Origin: Paenibacillus tyrphae
GTDB lineage: Bacteria; Bacillota; Bacilli; Paenibacillales; NBRC-103111
Assembly: GCF_027925525.1 (NCBI RefSeq)
Contig: NZ_BSDJ01000011.1
Location: 124,001 to 188,000, forward strand
DNA length: 64,000 nucleotides
Direction: 5' to 3'
Shown here: in pieces, positions 8,880 to 18,394 of the stretch
Layout of the letters: each line of letters starts with the position of its first letter
How positions within the stretch are numbered: the first letter of the stretch is position 1
The notes under the pieces: generated by a model
Database searches by the model: none
The model's input: only the letters and a program-made list of their open reading frames with translations
What the model was told of the DNA's origin: nothing
Program-made: the position numbers and the translations under genes

Positions 8880-10982
8880 ATGGCCGATTCGTTAGTCATT
8901 GTGGAGTCACCCGCAAAAGCCAAAACGATCAGCAAATATTTAGGAAGCAAATATATTGTAAAAGCATCGATGGGGCATATTCGGGATTTGCCGAAGAGCC
9001 AGATCGGAGTCGAGGTCCAGAAAAACTTTGAACCGAAATATATCACGATCCGGGGCAAAGGCTCCGTACTCAAAGAGCTTAAAGACGCAAGCAAACGCGT
9101 GAAAAAAGTATATCTCGCAGCGGACCCTGATCGCGAAGGCGAGGCGATTGCCTGGCACTTGGCTCATTATCTTGAGCTCTCCGATCAGGACGCGTGCCGT
9201 GTCGTGTTCAACGAGATCACGAAGCAGGCGGTCAAGGATGCTTTCAAGACCCCTCGCAAAATCAATCAGGATCTGGTGAATGCGCAGCAGGCGCGGCGCA
9301 TATTGGACCGGCTGGTAGGCTACAAAATCAGCCCGCTGCTTTGGAAGAAGGTCAAGAAAGGGCTATCCGCCGGCCGGGTGCAATCCGTGGCTGTAAAGCT
9401 GATCTATGACCGCGAGAATGAGATTAAAGCGTTCGTGCCCGAAGAGTATTGGACCATTACGGCCAAATTGTCCTCGGGAAAAGCGGATTTTGAGGCGAAG
9501 TTTTACAGTGTAGACGGCGAAAAGAAAGAACTGAAGAACGAGGCGGAAGTGAACGTTGTCCTAGCCGCGCTTCAGAAGGCCGATTTTATTGTAAGCGAAG
9601 TCAAGGAAAAGGAACGTCTTCGCAATCCGTCCCCTCCTTTCATTACAAGCTCGCTTCAGCAAGAGGCGGCCCGAAAATTAAACTTTCGCGCGGCCAAGAC
9701 GATGTCCGTAGCGCAGCAATTATATGAAGGAATCGATCTGGGCAGCGAGGGTACTGTCGGTTTGATTACCTATATGCGTACCGATTCGACGCGGATTTCT
9801 CCTGTGGCCCAGGAAGAAGCGAAAGACTATATCGTGCAAAAATTCGGGGAGCCGTTTTATCCCGAAACGCCGCGCGTTTATACGAAGAAAAATGCGAACG
9901 CGCAGGATGCGCACGAAGCGATTCGTCCGAGCTCAGTGCTGCGCGAGCCGGATCAGATCAAAGAGCACTTGAGCCGCGATCAATTTCGCCTCTACAAGCT
10001 CGTTTGGGAGCGCTTCGTTGCGAGCCAGATGGCTTCCGCGGTTCTGGATACGATGACCGTCGATTTAACGGCCGCCAACACGATTTTCCGGGCCGTCGGT
10101 TCGAAGGTGAAGTTCCACGGCTTTATGAAGGTGTATGTGGAAGGGAACGACGATGCTTCGGCAGATACAGGGGATGACGATAAGCTGCTTCCGCCCCTGA
10201 AAGAAGGGGACAAGGTAAAAAAGCAGCAGATCGACCCGAAGCAGCATTTTACGCAGCCTCCGCCGCGTTTTACGGAAGCGCGATTGGTTAAGGCGTTGGA
10301 AGAAATGGGAATCGGACGTCCGAGCACCTACGCTCCGACCCTCGAAACGATCCAAAAGCGCGGTTATGTGGCTATAGAAGAAAAGAAATTTGTGCCGACC
10401 GAGCTTGGCGAGTTGGTTATTCAGCAGATGATCGAATTTTTTCCGGAAATTCTGGACGTGGATTTCACTGCCCATATGGAAGAGGGACTGGACCACATCG
10501 AGGAAGGGAAAGAAGATTGGGTCCGCGTGCTGAGCGAGTTTTACGAGTCGTTCGAGAAGCGGCTTGAAGTGGCCGAGGAAGAGATGGAGAAAGTCGAGAT
10601 TCAGGACGAGGTTTCCGATGAGATTTGCGAGAAATGCGGCCGTCATTTCGTCTACAAGATGGGACGCTTCGGCAAGTTTTTGGCCTGCTCCGGTTTTCCG
10701 GATTGCCGCAATACGAAGCCGATCGTCAAGGATACCGGCGTCACCTGTCCGAATTGCCACGAAGGGAAAATCATCGAACGCCGCAGCAAAAAAGGGCGCA
10801 TCTTCTATGGATGCGACCGGTATCCGGAATGCGATTTCGTCTCATGGGATAAACCTGTAGGGCACCCGTGTCCAAAGTGCGGCGCGATGCTCGTTGAAAA
10901 GCGAAACAAATCAGGAACGTTCGTCCAGTGCGTGTCCTGCGACTTTAGAGAAGAAGCGAAAGAAGAGCAAGATCAGGACTAA
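8880..10982 (+). CDS. topA: DNA topoisomerase I
   Basis: A 700-aa type IA topoisomerase that relaxes negative supercoils. The TOPRIM domain is at the N-terminus ([17 protein letters not shown], then [15 protein letters not shown]). The catalytic tyrosine is about residue 298 in [18 protein letters not shown]. Three C-terminal zinc ribbons follow residue 580 (CEKCGRHF...C, CPNCHEGK...C, CPKCGAML...CVSC). It lies 40 nt after dprA and 34 nt before trmFO, so the three are probably co-transcribed. Size and domains match the family. Confidence 0.98.
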   Translation: MADSLVIVESPAKAKTISKYLGSKYIVKASMGHIRDLPKSQIGVEVQKNFEPKYITIRGKGSVLKELKDASKRVKKVYLAADPDREGEAIAWHLAHYLELSDQDACRVVFNEITKQAVKDAFKTPRKINQDLVNAQQARRILDRLVGYKISPLLWKKVKKGLSAGRVQSVAVKLIYDRENEIKAFVPEEYWTITAKLSSGKADFEAKFYSVDGEKKELKNEAEVNVVLAALQKADFIVSEVKEKERLRNPSPPFITSSLQQEAARKLNFRAAKTMSVAQQLYEGIDLGSEGTVGLITYMRTDSTRISPVAQEEAKDYIVQKFGEPFYPETPRVYTKKNANAQDAHEAIRPSSVLREPDQIKEHLSRDQFRLYKLVWERFVASQMASAVLDTMTVDLTAANTIFRAVGSKVKFHGFMKVYVEGNDDASADTGDDDKLLPPLKEGDKVKKQQIDPKQHFTQPPPRFTEARLVKALEEMGIGRPSTYAPTLETIQKRGYVAIEEKKFVPTELGELVIQQMIEFFPEILDVDFTAHMEEGLDHIEEGKEDWVRVLSEFYESFEKRLEVAEEEMEKVEIQDEVSDEICEKCGRHFVYKMGRFGKFLACSGFPDCRNTKPIVKDTGVTCPNCHEGKIIERRSKKGRIFYGCDRYPECDFVSWDKPVGHPCPKCGAMLVEKRNKSGTFVQCVSCDFREEAKEEQDQD

Positions 10983-11016
10983 CTTGTCATCTGGCTTTAT
11001 ATAGGAGGAACGGAAG

Positions 11017-12345
11017 TTGACTGTCTTACCGAAAGTGACTGTCATCGGCGCGGGCTTGGCTGGCAGCGAAGCCGCCTGGCAAATCGCAAGCCAAGGCGTG
11101 CCGGTGGTTTTATATGAAATGCGTCCCGTGAAAAAAACGCCTGCGCATATTTCCGATCAATTCGCCGAGCTCGTCTGCAGCAATTCGCTGCGGGCGAACG
11201 GATTGACGAACGCGGTGGGCGTATTGAAGGAAGAAATGCGGATCCTGAACTCGTTAATATTGCGCGCAGCCGACAAGCATGCCGTTCCGGCCGGCGGGGC
11301 GCTTGCCGTCGACCGGGAAGGCTTCTCGGGCGAGGTAACGTCCTTGCTGCGCAACCACCCGCTGATCGAGGTGCGGAACGAGGAGCTGGAGTCGCTTCCC
11401 GAAGGAATTGTCGTCGTTGCGACCGGACCGCTAACCTCGCCTGCGCTTTCCAAGCGTTTGCAGGAGCTGACGGGCGAGGAGTACTTATACTTCTATGACG
11501 CGGCAGCACCGATTGTGGAAAAAGAATCGATCGATATGAGTAAGGTTTACCTTGCCTCCCGTTATGATAAGGGCGAGGCGGCCTATTTGAACTGCCCGAT
11601 GACCGAAGAGGAGTTCACAGTGTTCTATGAGGCCTTGATCTCCGCGGAAACGGCCCCGATGAAGGAGTTCGAGAAAGAAATTTATTTCGAAGGCTGTATG
11701 CCGATCGAAGTGATGGCGAAGCGCGGCCGGCAAACCGTCTTATTCGGTCCGATGAAGCCCGTAGGACTCATCAATCCGCATACGGGCGAATTGCCTTACG
11801 CGGTCGTTCAGCTGCGTCAGGATAATGCGGCGGGCACGCTCTATAATTTGGTAGGCTTTCAGACCCACTTGAAGTGGGGCGAACAGAAGCGGGTACTTTC
11901 CCTTATTCCCGGATTGGAAAACGCGGAGTTTGTCCGGTACGGCGTCATGCACCGCAATACGTTCATCAATTCGCCGAGGCTGCTGCGCCCTACGTACCAG
12001 TTCAAAGACCGGGACAGCCTGTTCTTTGCTGGACAGATGACCGGTGTGGAAGGATACGTCGAATCGGCTGCTTCCGGCCTCATTGCGGGGATGAACGCGG
12101 CGCGCTACGCCAAAGGGGAGGAACTGTTCGTGCTGCCTCCGGATACCGCGCTCGGCAGCATGGCGCAATACATCACGACGGCCGATTTCAAGCATTTTCA
12201 GCCGATGAATGCCAATTTCGGGCTATTTGCGCCGCTTGACGAGAAGATCAAGAACAAGAAGCTCAAATACGAAAAAATTGCTATGCGAGCAATTGAGAAA
12301 ATTCAGAATTTTTCACAAAACCTATACAATTCGCCTTGTAAATAA
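11017..12345 (+). CDS. trmFO: Methylenetetrahydrofolate-tRNA-(uracil-54) methyltransferase TrmFO
   Basis: A 442-aa TrmFO (formerly Gid). It is the folate- and FAD-dependent enzyme that makes ribothymidine at position 54 of tRNAs. The FAD Rossmann motif [14 protein letters not shown] is at the N-terminus, with [15 protein letters not shown] near residue 52 carrying a conserved cysteine. The C-terminal [21 protein letters not shown] stretch is also typical. The start codon is TTG at 11017 behind a full AGGAGGAAC site. The last 60 bases contain a perfect AT-rich palindrome resembling a CodY box, listed separately. Confidence 0.97.
   Translation: MTVLPKVTVIGAGLAGSEAAWQIASQGVPVVLYEMRPVKKTPAHISDQFAELVCSNSLRANGLTNAVGVLKEEMRILNSLILRAADKHAVPAGGALAVDREGFSGEVTSLLRNHPLIEVRNEELESLPEGIVVVATGPLTSPALSKRLQELTGEEYLYFYDAAAPIVEKESIDMSKVYLASRYDKGEAAYLNCPMTEEEFTVFYEALISAETAPMKEFEKEIYFEGCMPIEVMAKRGRQTVLFGPMKPVGLINPHTGELPYAVVQLRQDNAAGTLYNLVGFQTHLKWGEQKRVLSLIPGLENAEFVRYGVMHRNTFINSPRLLRPTYQFKDRDSLFFAGQMTGVEGYVESAASGLIAGMNAARYAKGEELFVLPPDTALGSMAQYITTADFKHFQPMNANFGLFAPLDEKIKNKKLKYEKIAMRAIEKIQNFSQNLYNSPCK
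12298..12312. promoter_or_regulatory. CodY-box-like palindrome at the end of trmFO
   Basis: AAAATTCAGAATTTT is a perfect 7+1+7 palindrome that matches the CodY consensus AATTTTCWGAAAATT at 11 of 15 positions. It lies 24 bases upstream of the candidate hslV-hslU-codY promoter, a sensible place for autoregulation. It is also inside trmFO codons for IQNF, so chance remains possible. Confidence 0.3.
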
Positions 12346-12365
12346 AACATGTACTGTGTTACGAT
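12336..12365 (+). promoter_or_regulatory. Candidate sigma-A promoter for hslV-hslU-codY
   Basis: TTGTAA (12336-12341) and TACGAT (12360-12365) are separated by 18 bp and overlap the trmFO stop codon. Each hexamer matches the consensus at 4 positions, so support is moderate. Confidence 0.35.
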
Positions 12366-12384
12366 AGATCACGAATATAATCTC

Positions 12385-12511
12385 GCTCCGTTAATGCGGA
12401 GCTTTCGCCAAACTAAGCTTGAAACAGCTTAGTTTTCGTCTTGTAGACAACTAATTTATGCACCATCTACGAAGTTCCGTAAGCCCGCAGCAAGTGCTAT
12501 TGTGGGCGGAA
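12385..12511 (+). other. Three-hairpin leader before hslV
   Basis: No gene is seen between trmFO and hslV. Three hairpins follow the candidate promoter: GCTCCG/CGGAGC (12385-12390 with 12397-12402), AAACTAAGC/GCTTAGTTT (12410-12418 with 12427-12435, then TTCGTCTT, terminator-like), and TTCC+GCCCGCA with TGTGGGC+GGAA (12475-12489 with 12501-12511). A further GAAAAGC/GCTTTTC pairing would compete with the last. Together this looks like an attenuated leader. Confidence 0.45.
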
Positions 12512-12561
12512 AAGCGCTTAATCCGAAGCTTTTCTTTACAATGAGGAGGAATATCGGGCCC

Positions 12562-13104
12562 ATGGAGCAATTTCACGCCACGACGATTTTTGCCGTCCGC
12601 CATCAGGGCAAGGGCGCTATTGCAGGGGACGGCCAAGTGACCTTCGGCAACAGCATGGTCATGAAAAGTCAAGCCAAAAAAGTGAGAAGATTGTATCGCG
12701 GCAACGTCATAGCTGGGTTTGCCGGCTCGGTCGCCGATGCAATTACATTATTCGAGAAGTTCGAGGCGAAGCTGGAAGAGCATCACGGCAATTTGCAGCG
12801 CTCTGCCGTTGAACTGACCAAAGATTGGCGGCAGGATCGCGTGCTGCGCAGACTGGAAGCGATGATGATCGTGATGGATCGAAGCGGGCTGCTGCTTTTG
12901 TCCGGCAACGGGGAAATCATCGAGCCGGACGACGGTATCCTGGCGATCGGTTCCGGGGGCAGCTTTGCACTCGCCGCGGGCCGGGCGCTGCACCGTTATG
13001 CGCCGCAGATGAGCGCGAAGGAAATCGCCCATGCCGCGCTTACGATGGCGGCGGAGATTTGCGTGTTTACGAATCATAATATCATTGTTGAAGAAATCGA
13101 ATGA
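12562..13104 (+). CDS. hslV: HslV/ClpQ peptidase subunit of the HslUV protease
   Basis: A 180-aa proteasome-like peptidase that forms a double ring capped by HslU. The mature active site is expected at the Thr-Thr pair following MEQFHA, continuing [22 protein letters not shown]. The [15 protein letters not shown] and AAEICVFTN stretches are family signatures. The start at 12562 has GAGGAGGA 12 nt upstream. Unlike B. subtilis ClpQ (CodW), the second residue is Glu rather than Ser, so an N-terminal serine nucleophile is not available here. It lies 17 nt before hslU in the conserved hslV-hslU-codY order. Confidence 0.95.
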   Translation: MEQFHATTIFAVRHQGKGAIAGDGQVTFGNSMVMKSQAKKVRRLYRGNVIAGFAGSVADAITLFEKFEAKLEEHHGNLQRSAVELTKDWRQDRVLRRLEAMMIVMDRSGLLLLSGNGEIIEPDDGILAIGSGGSFALAAGRALHRYAPQMSAKEIAHAALTMAAEICVFTNHNIIVEEIE

Positions 13105-13121
13105 TCCAGGAGGTTATGACG

Positions 13122-14519
13122 TTGAAGCAAATAGCCTTAACCCCCAGAGAAATCGTAGCCGAATTGGATAAGTATATCGTCGGACAGAAGCAGGCCAAGA
13201 AGTCCGTTGCCGTCGCGCTGCGTAACCGGTACCGCCGGAGCCTGCTCGAAGAATCGCTCCGCGACGAGATTGCACCGAAGAACCTGTTAATGATCGGACC
13301 GACCGGCGTCGGCAAGACGGAAATCGCCCGCCGCATGGCAAAGCTGGTCAATGCGCCGTTTATCAAAGTCGAGGCGACCAAATTCACGGAAGTCGGATAC
13401 GTCGGACGCGATGTCGAGTCAATGGTTCGGGACTTGGTGGAAACGTCGATCCGCATGGTGAAAGCTGAGAAAACCGATAAGCTTAAGGACCGTGCGGAAC
13501 AAATGGTTAACGACCGTATCGTATCCATCCTTGTACCTAGTCCATCCAAGCATCGGGGGCAGCGCAATCCGCTAGAAATGCTGTTTGGCCAGCAGAACGC
13601 GGGCCATACGGATACGGAGCCGGAAACGGATTCGTCGATTGCTTCCCAGAGACAGGAAGTTAAGGAACGTCTTCTGCGCGGCGAGCTTGAGAATCAAGTG
13701 ATCGAAATCGAGGTGGAGGATAGCTCTCCTTCGATGTTCGATATGCTGGCGGGACAGGGCAACGATCAAGCCGGCATGAATATGCAGGAGCTGTTCGGAA
13801 GCCTGATGCCGAAGCGTACGAAAAAGCGCAAGCTCCCGATCAAAGAAGCTCGTAAGGTGCTGCTTCAAGAGGAAGCCCAAAAGCTGCTGGATATGGACGA
13901 AGTGATCCAGGAAGCGGTGAAGCGGGCCGAGCAGGGGGGCATCATCTTCATTGACGAGATCGATAAGATATGCAGCTCCAGCCGCGGCAGTGGGCCGGAC
14001 GTCTCACGTGAAGGCGTGCAGCGGGACATTTTACCTATTGTCGAGGGATCGACCGTCATGACCAAATACGGCCCTGTAAAAACGGATTATATCCTGTTTG
14101 TGGCGGCAGGGGCATTCCATATCGCAAAACCGTCGGATTTAATTCCCGAGCTTCAGGGGCGGTTTCCGATCCGGGTCGAGCTAAGCAGTTTATCGGAGCA
14201 GGACTTTGTGCTCATATTGAAAGAGCCGAAAAATGCGTTAACCAAACAGTATACGGCACTGCTGGAAACGGAAGGGATACGTGTCGAGTTTTCCGACGAA
14301 GCGATTCTGGAAATTGCCCGGATTGCCGCTGACGTGAATCAGAATACCGATAACATCGGCGCCCGCCGTTTGCATACCATTTTAGAGAAATTGCTGGAAG
14401 ATTTGTCCTTCGAAGCGCCGGAAATCACGCTTGAGCAAATCGTAATCTCACCGGAGTATGTCAGGGAAAAGCTGTCCGGTATCGTGCAGAACCGGGATCT
14501 CAGCCAGTACATTTTGTAA
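13122..14519 (+). CDS. hslU: HslU/ClpY ATPase subunit of the HslUV protease
   Basis: A 465-aa AAA+ unfoldase that feeds substrates to HslV. Walker A is [13 protein letters not shown] near residue 62, the pore motif region is [17 protein letters not shown], and Walker B is [14 protein letters not shown] family-typical intermediate domain lies at about 110-235, and the C-terminal tail ends LSQYIL, which docks on HslV. I choose the TTG at 13122: AGGAGG is 8 nt upstream and the protein then aligns with B. subtilis ClpY (MEKKPLTPRQIV). The in-frame ATG at 13116 is only 2 nt from the ribosome site. Confidence 0.95.
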   Translation: MKQIALTPREIVAELDKYIVGQKQAKKSVAVALRNRYRRSLLEESLRDEIAPKNLLMIGPTGVGKTEIARRMAKLVNAPFIKVEATKFTEVGYVGRDVESMVRDLVETSIRMVKAEKTDKLKDRAEQMVNDRIVSILVPSPSKHRGQRNPLEMLFGQQNAGHTDTEPETDSSIASQRQEVKERLLRGELENQVIEIEVEDSSPSMFDMLAGQGNDQAGMNMQELFGSLMPKRTKKRKLPIKEARKVLLQEEAQKLLDMDEVIQEAVKRAEQGGIIFIDEIDKICSSSRGSGPDVSREGVQRDILPIVEGSTVMTKYGPVKTDYILFVAAGAFHIAKPSDLIPELQGRFPIRVELSSLSEQDFVLILKEPKNALTKQYTALLETEGIRVEFSDEAILEIARIAADVNQNTDNIGARRLHTILEKLLEDLSFEAPEITLEQIVISPEYVREKLSGIVQNRDLSQYIL

Positions 14520-14541
14520 TGTCAACTTGGAGGCAAGACTA

Positions 14542-15315
14542 ATGACACTTTTGATGAAAACTAGAAGGCTGAATAAACTGCTGCAAAAGGAAGCGGGGAA
14601 CCCGGTCAGCTTTATGGATATGGCCGCGGTGCTGAGCGATATTTTGCAGGCGGATATATTTGTCGTCAGTCGGAGAGGAAAGGTGCTGGGGAGCGCGTTC
14701 ACAACGCCTGTATTCGAGGCCGGCGTGAACGAAACGGTGCTGCAGGAAAACCGGTTTCCGTCCGAATACAACCAGCTTTTGCTCAAGGTGGAGGAGACGT
14801 CCTCCAACCTGGAGCCAGGCAGCGAATTCGATATCTTTCGACAGATTTCGCATGATACTGGCTTCTACATGACGATTGTTCCGATTATCGGCGGCGGCGA
14901 ACGATTGGGAACGCTTGTTCTCACGAAGCGTAACGGCATGTTTATCGATGACGATTTGATTTTGGCAGAATACGGGTCAACTGTTGTGGCAATGGAGATT
15001 TTGCGCGAAAAAGCGGAGCAGATTGAGATCGAAGCCCGGGGTAAAGCGGTCGTTCAGGTGGCGGTCGGTTCGTTATCCTTCAGCGAGCTGGAAGCGGTCG
15101 AACATATATTTGAGCAGCTCGAAGGGTCGGAAGGCCTACTTGTGGCCAGTAAAATCGCGGATCGCGTAGGGATTACCCGTTCGGTGATTGTCAATGCTCT
15201 TCGCAAGCTGGAAAGCGCTGGTGTTATTGAAACCCGTTCGCTCGGCATGAAGGGAACATACATTCGTGTTTTGAACGATCAATTGATGGCTGGAATCCAA
15301 AGTGTGAAAGCGTAG
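14542..15315 (+). CDS. codY: GTP/branched-chain-amino-acid-sensing global repressor CodY
   Basis: A 257-aa CodY. The N-terminal GAF domain (about 1-155) binds isoleucine, leucine and valine. A linker helix and the C-terminal winged helix-turn-helix follow ([20 protein letters not shown], near residue 203-222). CodY represses stationary-phase, amino-acid and motility-linked genes when GTP and branched-chain amino acids are high. The start at 14542 has TTGGAGG upstream. It is the third gene after hslV and hslU and is followed by a terminator, so the fla/che cluster starts as a separate unit. A possible CodY box lies upstream of the hslV promoter. Confidence 0.97.
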   Translation: MTLLMKTRRLNKLLQKEAGNPVSFMDMAAVLSDILQADIFVVSRRGKVLGSAFTTPVFEAGVNETVLQENRFPSEYNQLLLKVEETSSNLEPGSEFDIFRQISHDTGFYMTIVPIIGGGERLGTLVLTKRNGMFIDDDLILAEYGSTVVAMEILREKAEQIEIEARGKAVVQVAVGSLSFSELEAVEHIFEQLEGSEGLLVASKIADRVGITRSVIVNALRKLESAGVIETRSLGMKGTYIRVLNDQLMAGIQSVKA

Positions 15316-15353
15316 CCAACATTCTCAAAAAGGTGAAATATTTAACATTTCGG

Positions 15354-15382
15354 GCTCTATATGCAAATATAGGGCTTTTTTC
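15354..15382 (+). terminator. Terminator after codY
   Basis: GCTCTATAT (15354-15362) pairs with ATATAGGGC (15367-15375, one G-U pair) across a 4-nt loop, followed by seven T residues. Confidence 0.85.
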
Positions 15383-15555
15383 ATATTGTATTCACTTCCA
15401 AGATCTCTCAATATAGATGTAGTTCTCGTTTACTACATTTTACGACAAACCGTATTGTATTTTTTTTATGTTTAGATGTCGAAGGAAGGAGGATATTACG
15501 TTATCTTGTTGAATAACTAGATTCAGAATCATCCTTGGAAAGTGGGAGTCAACGC

Positions 15556-15957
15556 ATGAATATTTTAAACAAGCCCTCATTTCAAACGCTGGAGCGTGCC
15601 CTTGATGCCGCCGCACTTAGGCAAAAAGTGATTGCTGACAATGTGGCAAATGTCGACACGCCCTTTTTCAAACGGTCGGAAGTTCGTTTTGAAGAACTGC
15701 TGCAGCAGGAAATGAACGGAGCCGGGATTGAAGGGTATCGGACCGATCCGAGGCATTTTTATATCGGACGTCCAGCAAAGCCGGAGCCACAAATCGTTCG
15801 TGACAACCAGTCCATGATTAACAACAACTTGAATAACGTCGATATCGATTACGAAATGGCCCTCATGGCCAAAAACCAGCTTCGATACAACGTAATGGTC
15901 CAGCAAGTCAGCGGCGATATCAAAAAAATCAGAACAGCTATCGGCGGGAGAGTGTAA
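15556..15957 (+). CDS. flgB: Flagellar basal-body rod protein FlgB
   Basis: A 133-aa proximal-rod subunit and first gene of the fla/che cluster. It keeps the rod/hook N-terminal pattern (LERALDAAALRQKVIADNVANVDTPFFKR) and a C-terminal amphipathic helix (MALMAKNQLRYNVMVQQVSG) used for helical packing. It is exported by the flagellar type III apparatus. The start at 15556 follows GTGGGAG. About 170 bases between the codY terminator and this gene contain AT-rich sequence and an ATGTAGT/ACTACAT hairpin (15417-15438), but I see no convincing sigma-A or sigma-D promoter there. Confidence 0.96.
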   Translation: MNILNKPSFQTLERALDAAALRQKVIADNVANVDTPFFKRSEVRFEELLQQEMNGAGIEGYRTDPRHFYIGRPAKPEPQIVRDNQSMINNNLNNVDIDYEMALMAKNQLRYNVMVQQVSGDIKKIRTAIGGRV

Positions 15958-15960
15958 CAG

Positions 15961-16416
15961 ATGAGACTTACAAACGGATTTGACATCAGTTCTTCCGCAC
16001 TAACGGCGCAGCGCTTTCGGATGGACGTCATTTCGTCCAATATCGCCAATGCGGATTCGACAAGAGCGCGAATGGTAAACGGTAAATGGGTTCCGTATTC
16101 GCGCAAATTGGTGTCTTTCGAACCAAAACAGCAAAATTTCGCTGATTCGCTTGCCAATGCCATGTCCGGTAAAAATTCGGGAGCCGGTGACGGCGTACGG
16201 GTAACTCAAGTGATCGACGATCCTTCTCCTTTTAGGCAGCATTACGACCCGACGCATCCGGATGCGGACGAGAACGGCATGGTACTTTTGCCCAACGTGG
16301 ACGTTTTAAAAGAAATGGTCGATATGATCTCGGCTACCCGGTCCTACGAAGCCAACGTCACCGCACTGAACGCTTCCAAGGCTTTGATTGGGAAAGCGTT
16401 GGAAATCGGGAAATAG
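15961..16416 (+). CDS. flgC: Flagellar basal-body rod protein FlgC
   Basis: A 151-aa proximal-rod protein. The N-terminal motif GFDISSSALTAQRFRMDVISSNIANADST and the C-terminal SATRSYEANVTALNASKALIGKAL are the packing helices of the FlgC family. The central region contains the usual DPTHPDADENGMVLLPNVD turn. It begins 3 nt after the flgB stop, with a GGGAG site in the flgB end. It polymerises with FlgB and FliE between the MS ring and the distal rod. Confidence 0.97.
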   Translation: MRLTNGFDISSSALTAQRFRMDVISSNIANADSTRARMVNGKWVPYSRKLVSFEPKQQNFADSLANAMSGKNSGAGDGVRVTQVIDDPSPFRQHYDPTHPDADENGMVLLPNVDVLKEMVDMISATRSYEANVTALNASKALIGKALEIGK

Positions 16417-16438
16417 TTAACGAAAAGGAGCAATAATT

Positions 16439-16741
16439 ATGATCGAATCCCTGAAATTGCAGCAGCCGCAGCAGATAGCTGGCGCCGTTCAACCTAAAAT
16501 AACTAGCGCATCTGAAGTTACGGACCAATTCGGGAAATTTTTGAGCGATGCGATCGCCGACCTGAATAACCAGCAGTCCACTTCGGATGTCATGAAGGAA
16601 CAGTTTGTCAAAGGAGAAATTTCCGACGTGCATCAACTGATGATCGCCTCTGAAAAAGCGTCCTTGGGATTAGAGCTCACGGTTCAAGTGCGGAACAAAG
16701 TCATCGAGGCCTATCAAGAAATCATGAGAACGCAAATCTAA
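16439..16741 (+). CDS. fliE: Flagellar hook-basal body protein FliE
   Basis: A 100-aa FliE, the MS-ring/rod junction protein and an early substrate of the export gate. The C-terminal half has the family helix (VHQLMIASEKASLGLELTVQVRNKVIEAYQEIMRTQI, named here by its ends at residues 63-100). The length is normal. AAAGGAG lies upstream of the ATG. It sits between flgC and fliF as in nearly all Bacillota fla/che operons. Confidence 0.96.
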   Translation: MIESLKLQQPQQIAGAVQPKITSASEVTDQFGKFLSDAIADLNNQQSTSDVMKEQFVKGEISDVHQLMIASEKASLGLELTVQVRNKVIEAYQEIMRTQI

Positions 16742-16785
16742 TCTTCAAACGTACCTGACGAGGGTTCATCAGATGGGGTGAAACA

Positions 16786-18381
16786 GTGAACGAAAATGTG
16801 CTCCAATATTGGAACCGAACGAAACAATATTGGAATCAATTCAGCAAAACGCAAAAGTGGACTGTTATCGCAACTGTGATTTTAGTCATACTGACGGTAG
16901 GTATTATTAGTTATAATTTTTCTAAAACCGAGTACGCCTTGGCTTACACGAACTTGCAGCCTAGCGACGCAGCGGCCATCAAAGCTTACTTGGACGGCGC
17001 CAAAATCCCGTATCAGCTCAGCGAAGACGGAAAAAGCATCGGCGTTCCGCGCAGTCAAGTCGCCAGCGTCAAGCTTGCCGTCGAATCGCAAGGCTTGAAC
17101 AAAAACGGCAACGTCGGCTATGGCGCCTTTAGCCAAAGCAGCACCTTCGGCACCACGGACAGAGAATTCGATGTTAAATACGTCAATGCTGTCCAAGGCG
17201 AGCTGCAGCAGCTTATCAACTCGAACAATGCGATCGCAAGCTCGAAAGTATTGATCAGCTTGCCACAGGAAAGCTTGTTCTTGCGGAAGGGGGAGCAACC
17301 GGAGAAAGCATCGGCCTCCGTCGTGCTTGATATCAAGCCGGGCTATACGCTTGATCAGGCCAAGGTCGATACGATGTATAACTTGGTTTCCCACAGCATC
17401 AAAGGGCTGCCGGTCGAGAACATTACGATTTCCGATCAAAACGGCGATCTGCTTGAGTACTCCAAGGCGAACGGCAAAGTGAACGGAGCTTCCAATCTCG
17501 CTTTGCAGCAGTTCGAAATCAACAACAAGTTCAGAAACGACGTGCAGCGCAACGTGCAGCAAATGCTCGGCTCCATTCTCGGCCGGGACAAAGTGATCGT
17601 AAGTGTGTTCTCTACAATGAACTTCGATCAGACGAGACGCAAAGAGCAGCTAGTGACTGCGCCGAATACGGTAGACCAAACCGGGCTCGATATTTCCATT
17701 CAGGAGATCCAAAAGAACTATACGAGCGACGGTGGTGCAGGGACGTCCGGCGTACCGGGAACGGGCGCGACGGATGTGCCGGGATACCCGGGCAGCAGCA
17801 ACAATGGAAAGACGAATTCCGAAGAGCTGCAAAAAACGGTAAACCGGGAAGTTAACCGTATTACGAACGAAATTGAAATGACGCCCTACATAGTAAAAGA
17901 TTTAACCATTAACGTCGGCATTGAACCACCCGATCCGCAAAATCCGAACTCGCTTTCGGAAGATACGGTTAAGGAGATCCGGAAAATCCTCGTCAACGTT
18001 GTGCGTGCAGGCTTGGCCGATAACAAGCCACAGATAACGGACACAGAGCTTGATAAAAAGGTAACCGTGTTTCCGCACACGTTCGCTAAAACGAACGAAA
18101 CCCAGGGAACAAGCACGAATTCGATGCTGCTCTACGGTGCACTCGGCGGATTGGCTCTTGCTTTGCTGGGCGGAGGCGCCTACTGGTTTATGCGCAGACG
18201 CAAGGCGCAGCAAGAGGAAGAAGAAGAGATTATGGATGAGTCGCCGCGAGTGGAATTCCCGACCATCGATATCGATAACTTGAACAATGAAAATCAAGTG
18301 CGCAAGCAGCTGGAACAGCTTGCCAAGAAAAAACCGGAAGAATTTGTTAATCTGCTCCGCACTTGGTTAGTAGACGAATAG
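16786..18381 (+). CDS. fliF: Flagellar MS-ring protein FliF
   Basis: A 531-aa membrane ring subunit. There are two transmembrane segments, about residues 25-45 and 446-468 (LLYGALGGLALALLGGGAYW), enclosing a large extracytoplasmic ring-building region (EYALAYTNLQPSDAAAIKAYL onward). The cytoplasmic C-terminal tail (about 490-531) should bind FliG, encoded next. A Gly/Ser/Thr-rich loop at about 318-345 is a typical variable insertion. The start is GTG at 16786 behind GGGGTG. Confidence 0.97.
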   Translation: MNENVLQYWNRTKQYWNQFSKTQKWTVIATVILVILTVGIISYNFSKTEYALAYTNLQPSDAAAIKAYLDGAKIPYQLSEDGKSIGVPRSQVASVKLAVESQGLNKNGNVGYGAFSQSSTFGTTDREFDVKYVNAVQGELQQLINSNNAIASSKVLISLPQESLFLRKGEQPEKASASVVLDIKPGYTLDQAKVDTMYNLVSHSIKGLPVENITISDQNGDLLEYSKANGKVNGASNLALQQFEINNKFRNDVQRNVQQMLGSILGRDKVIVSVFSTMNFDQTRRKEQLVTAPNTVDQTGLDISIQEIQKNYTSDGGAGTSGVPGTGATDVPGYPGSSNNGKTNSEELQKTVNREVNRITNEIEMTPYIVKDLTINVGIEPPDPQNPNSLSEDTVKEIRKILVNVVRAGLADNKPQITDTELDKKVTVFPHTFAKTNETQGTSTNSMLLYGALGGLALALLGGGAYWFMRRRKAQQEEEEEIMDESPRVEFPTIDIDNLNNENQVRKQLEQLAKKKPEEFVNLLRTWLVDE

Positions 18382-18394
18382 AGGTGTGCAACAC

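Noticed and set aside
15383-15555. Sigma-A or sigma-D promoter for the fla/che cluster
   Set aside because: TTTACT/TATTGT and similar pairs are poor matches, and no TAAA-N15-GCCGATAT motif was seen; not strong enough to annotate.
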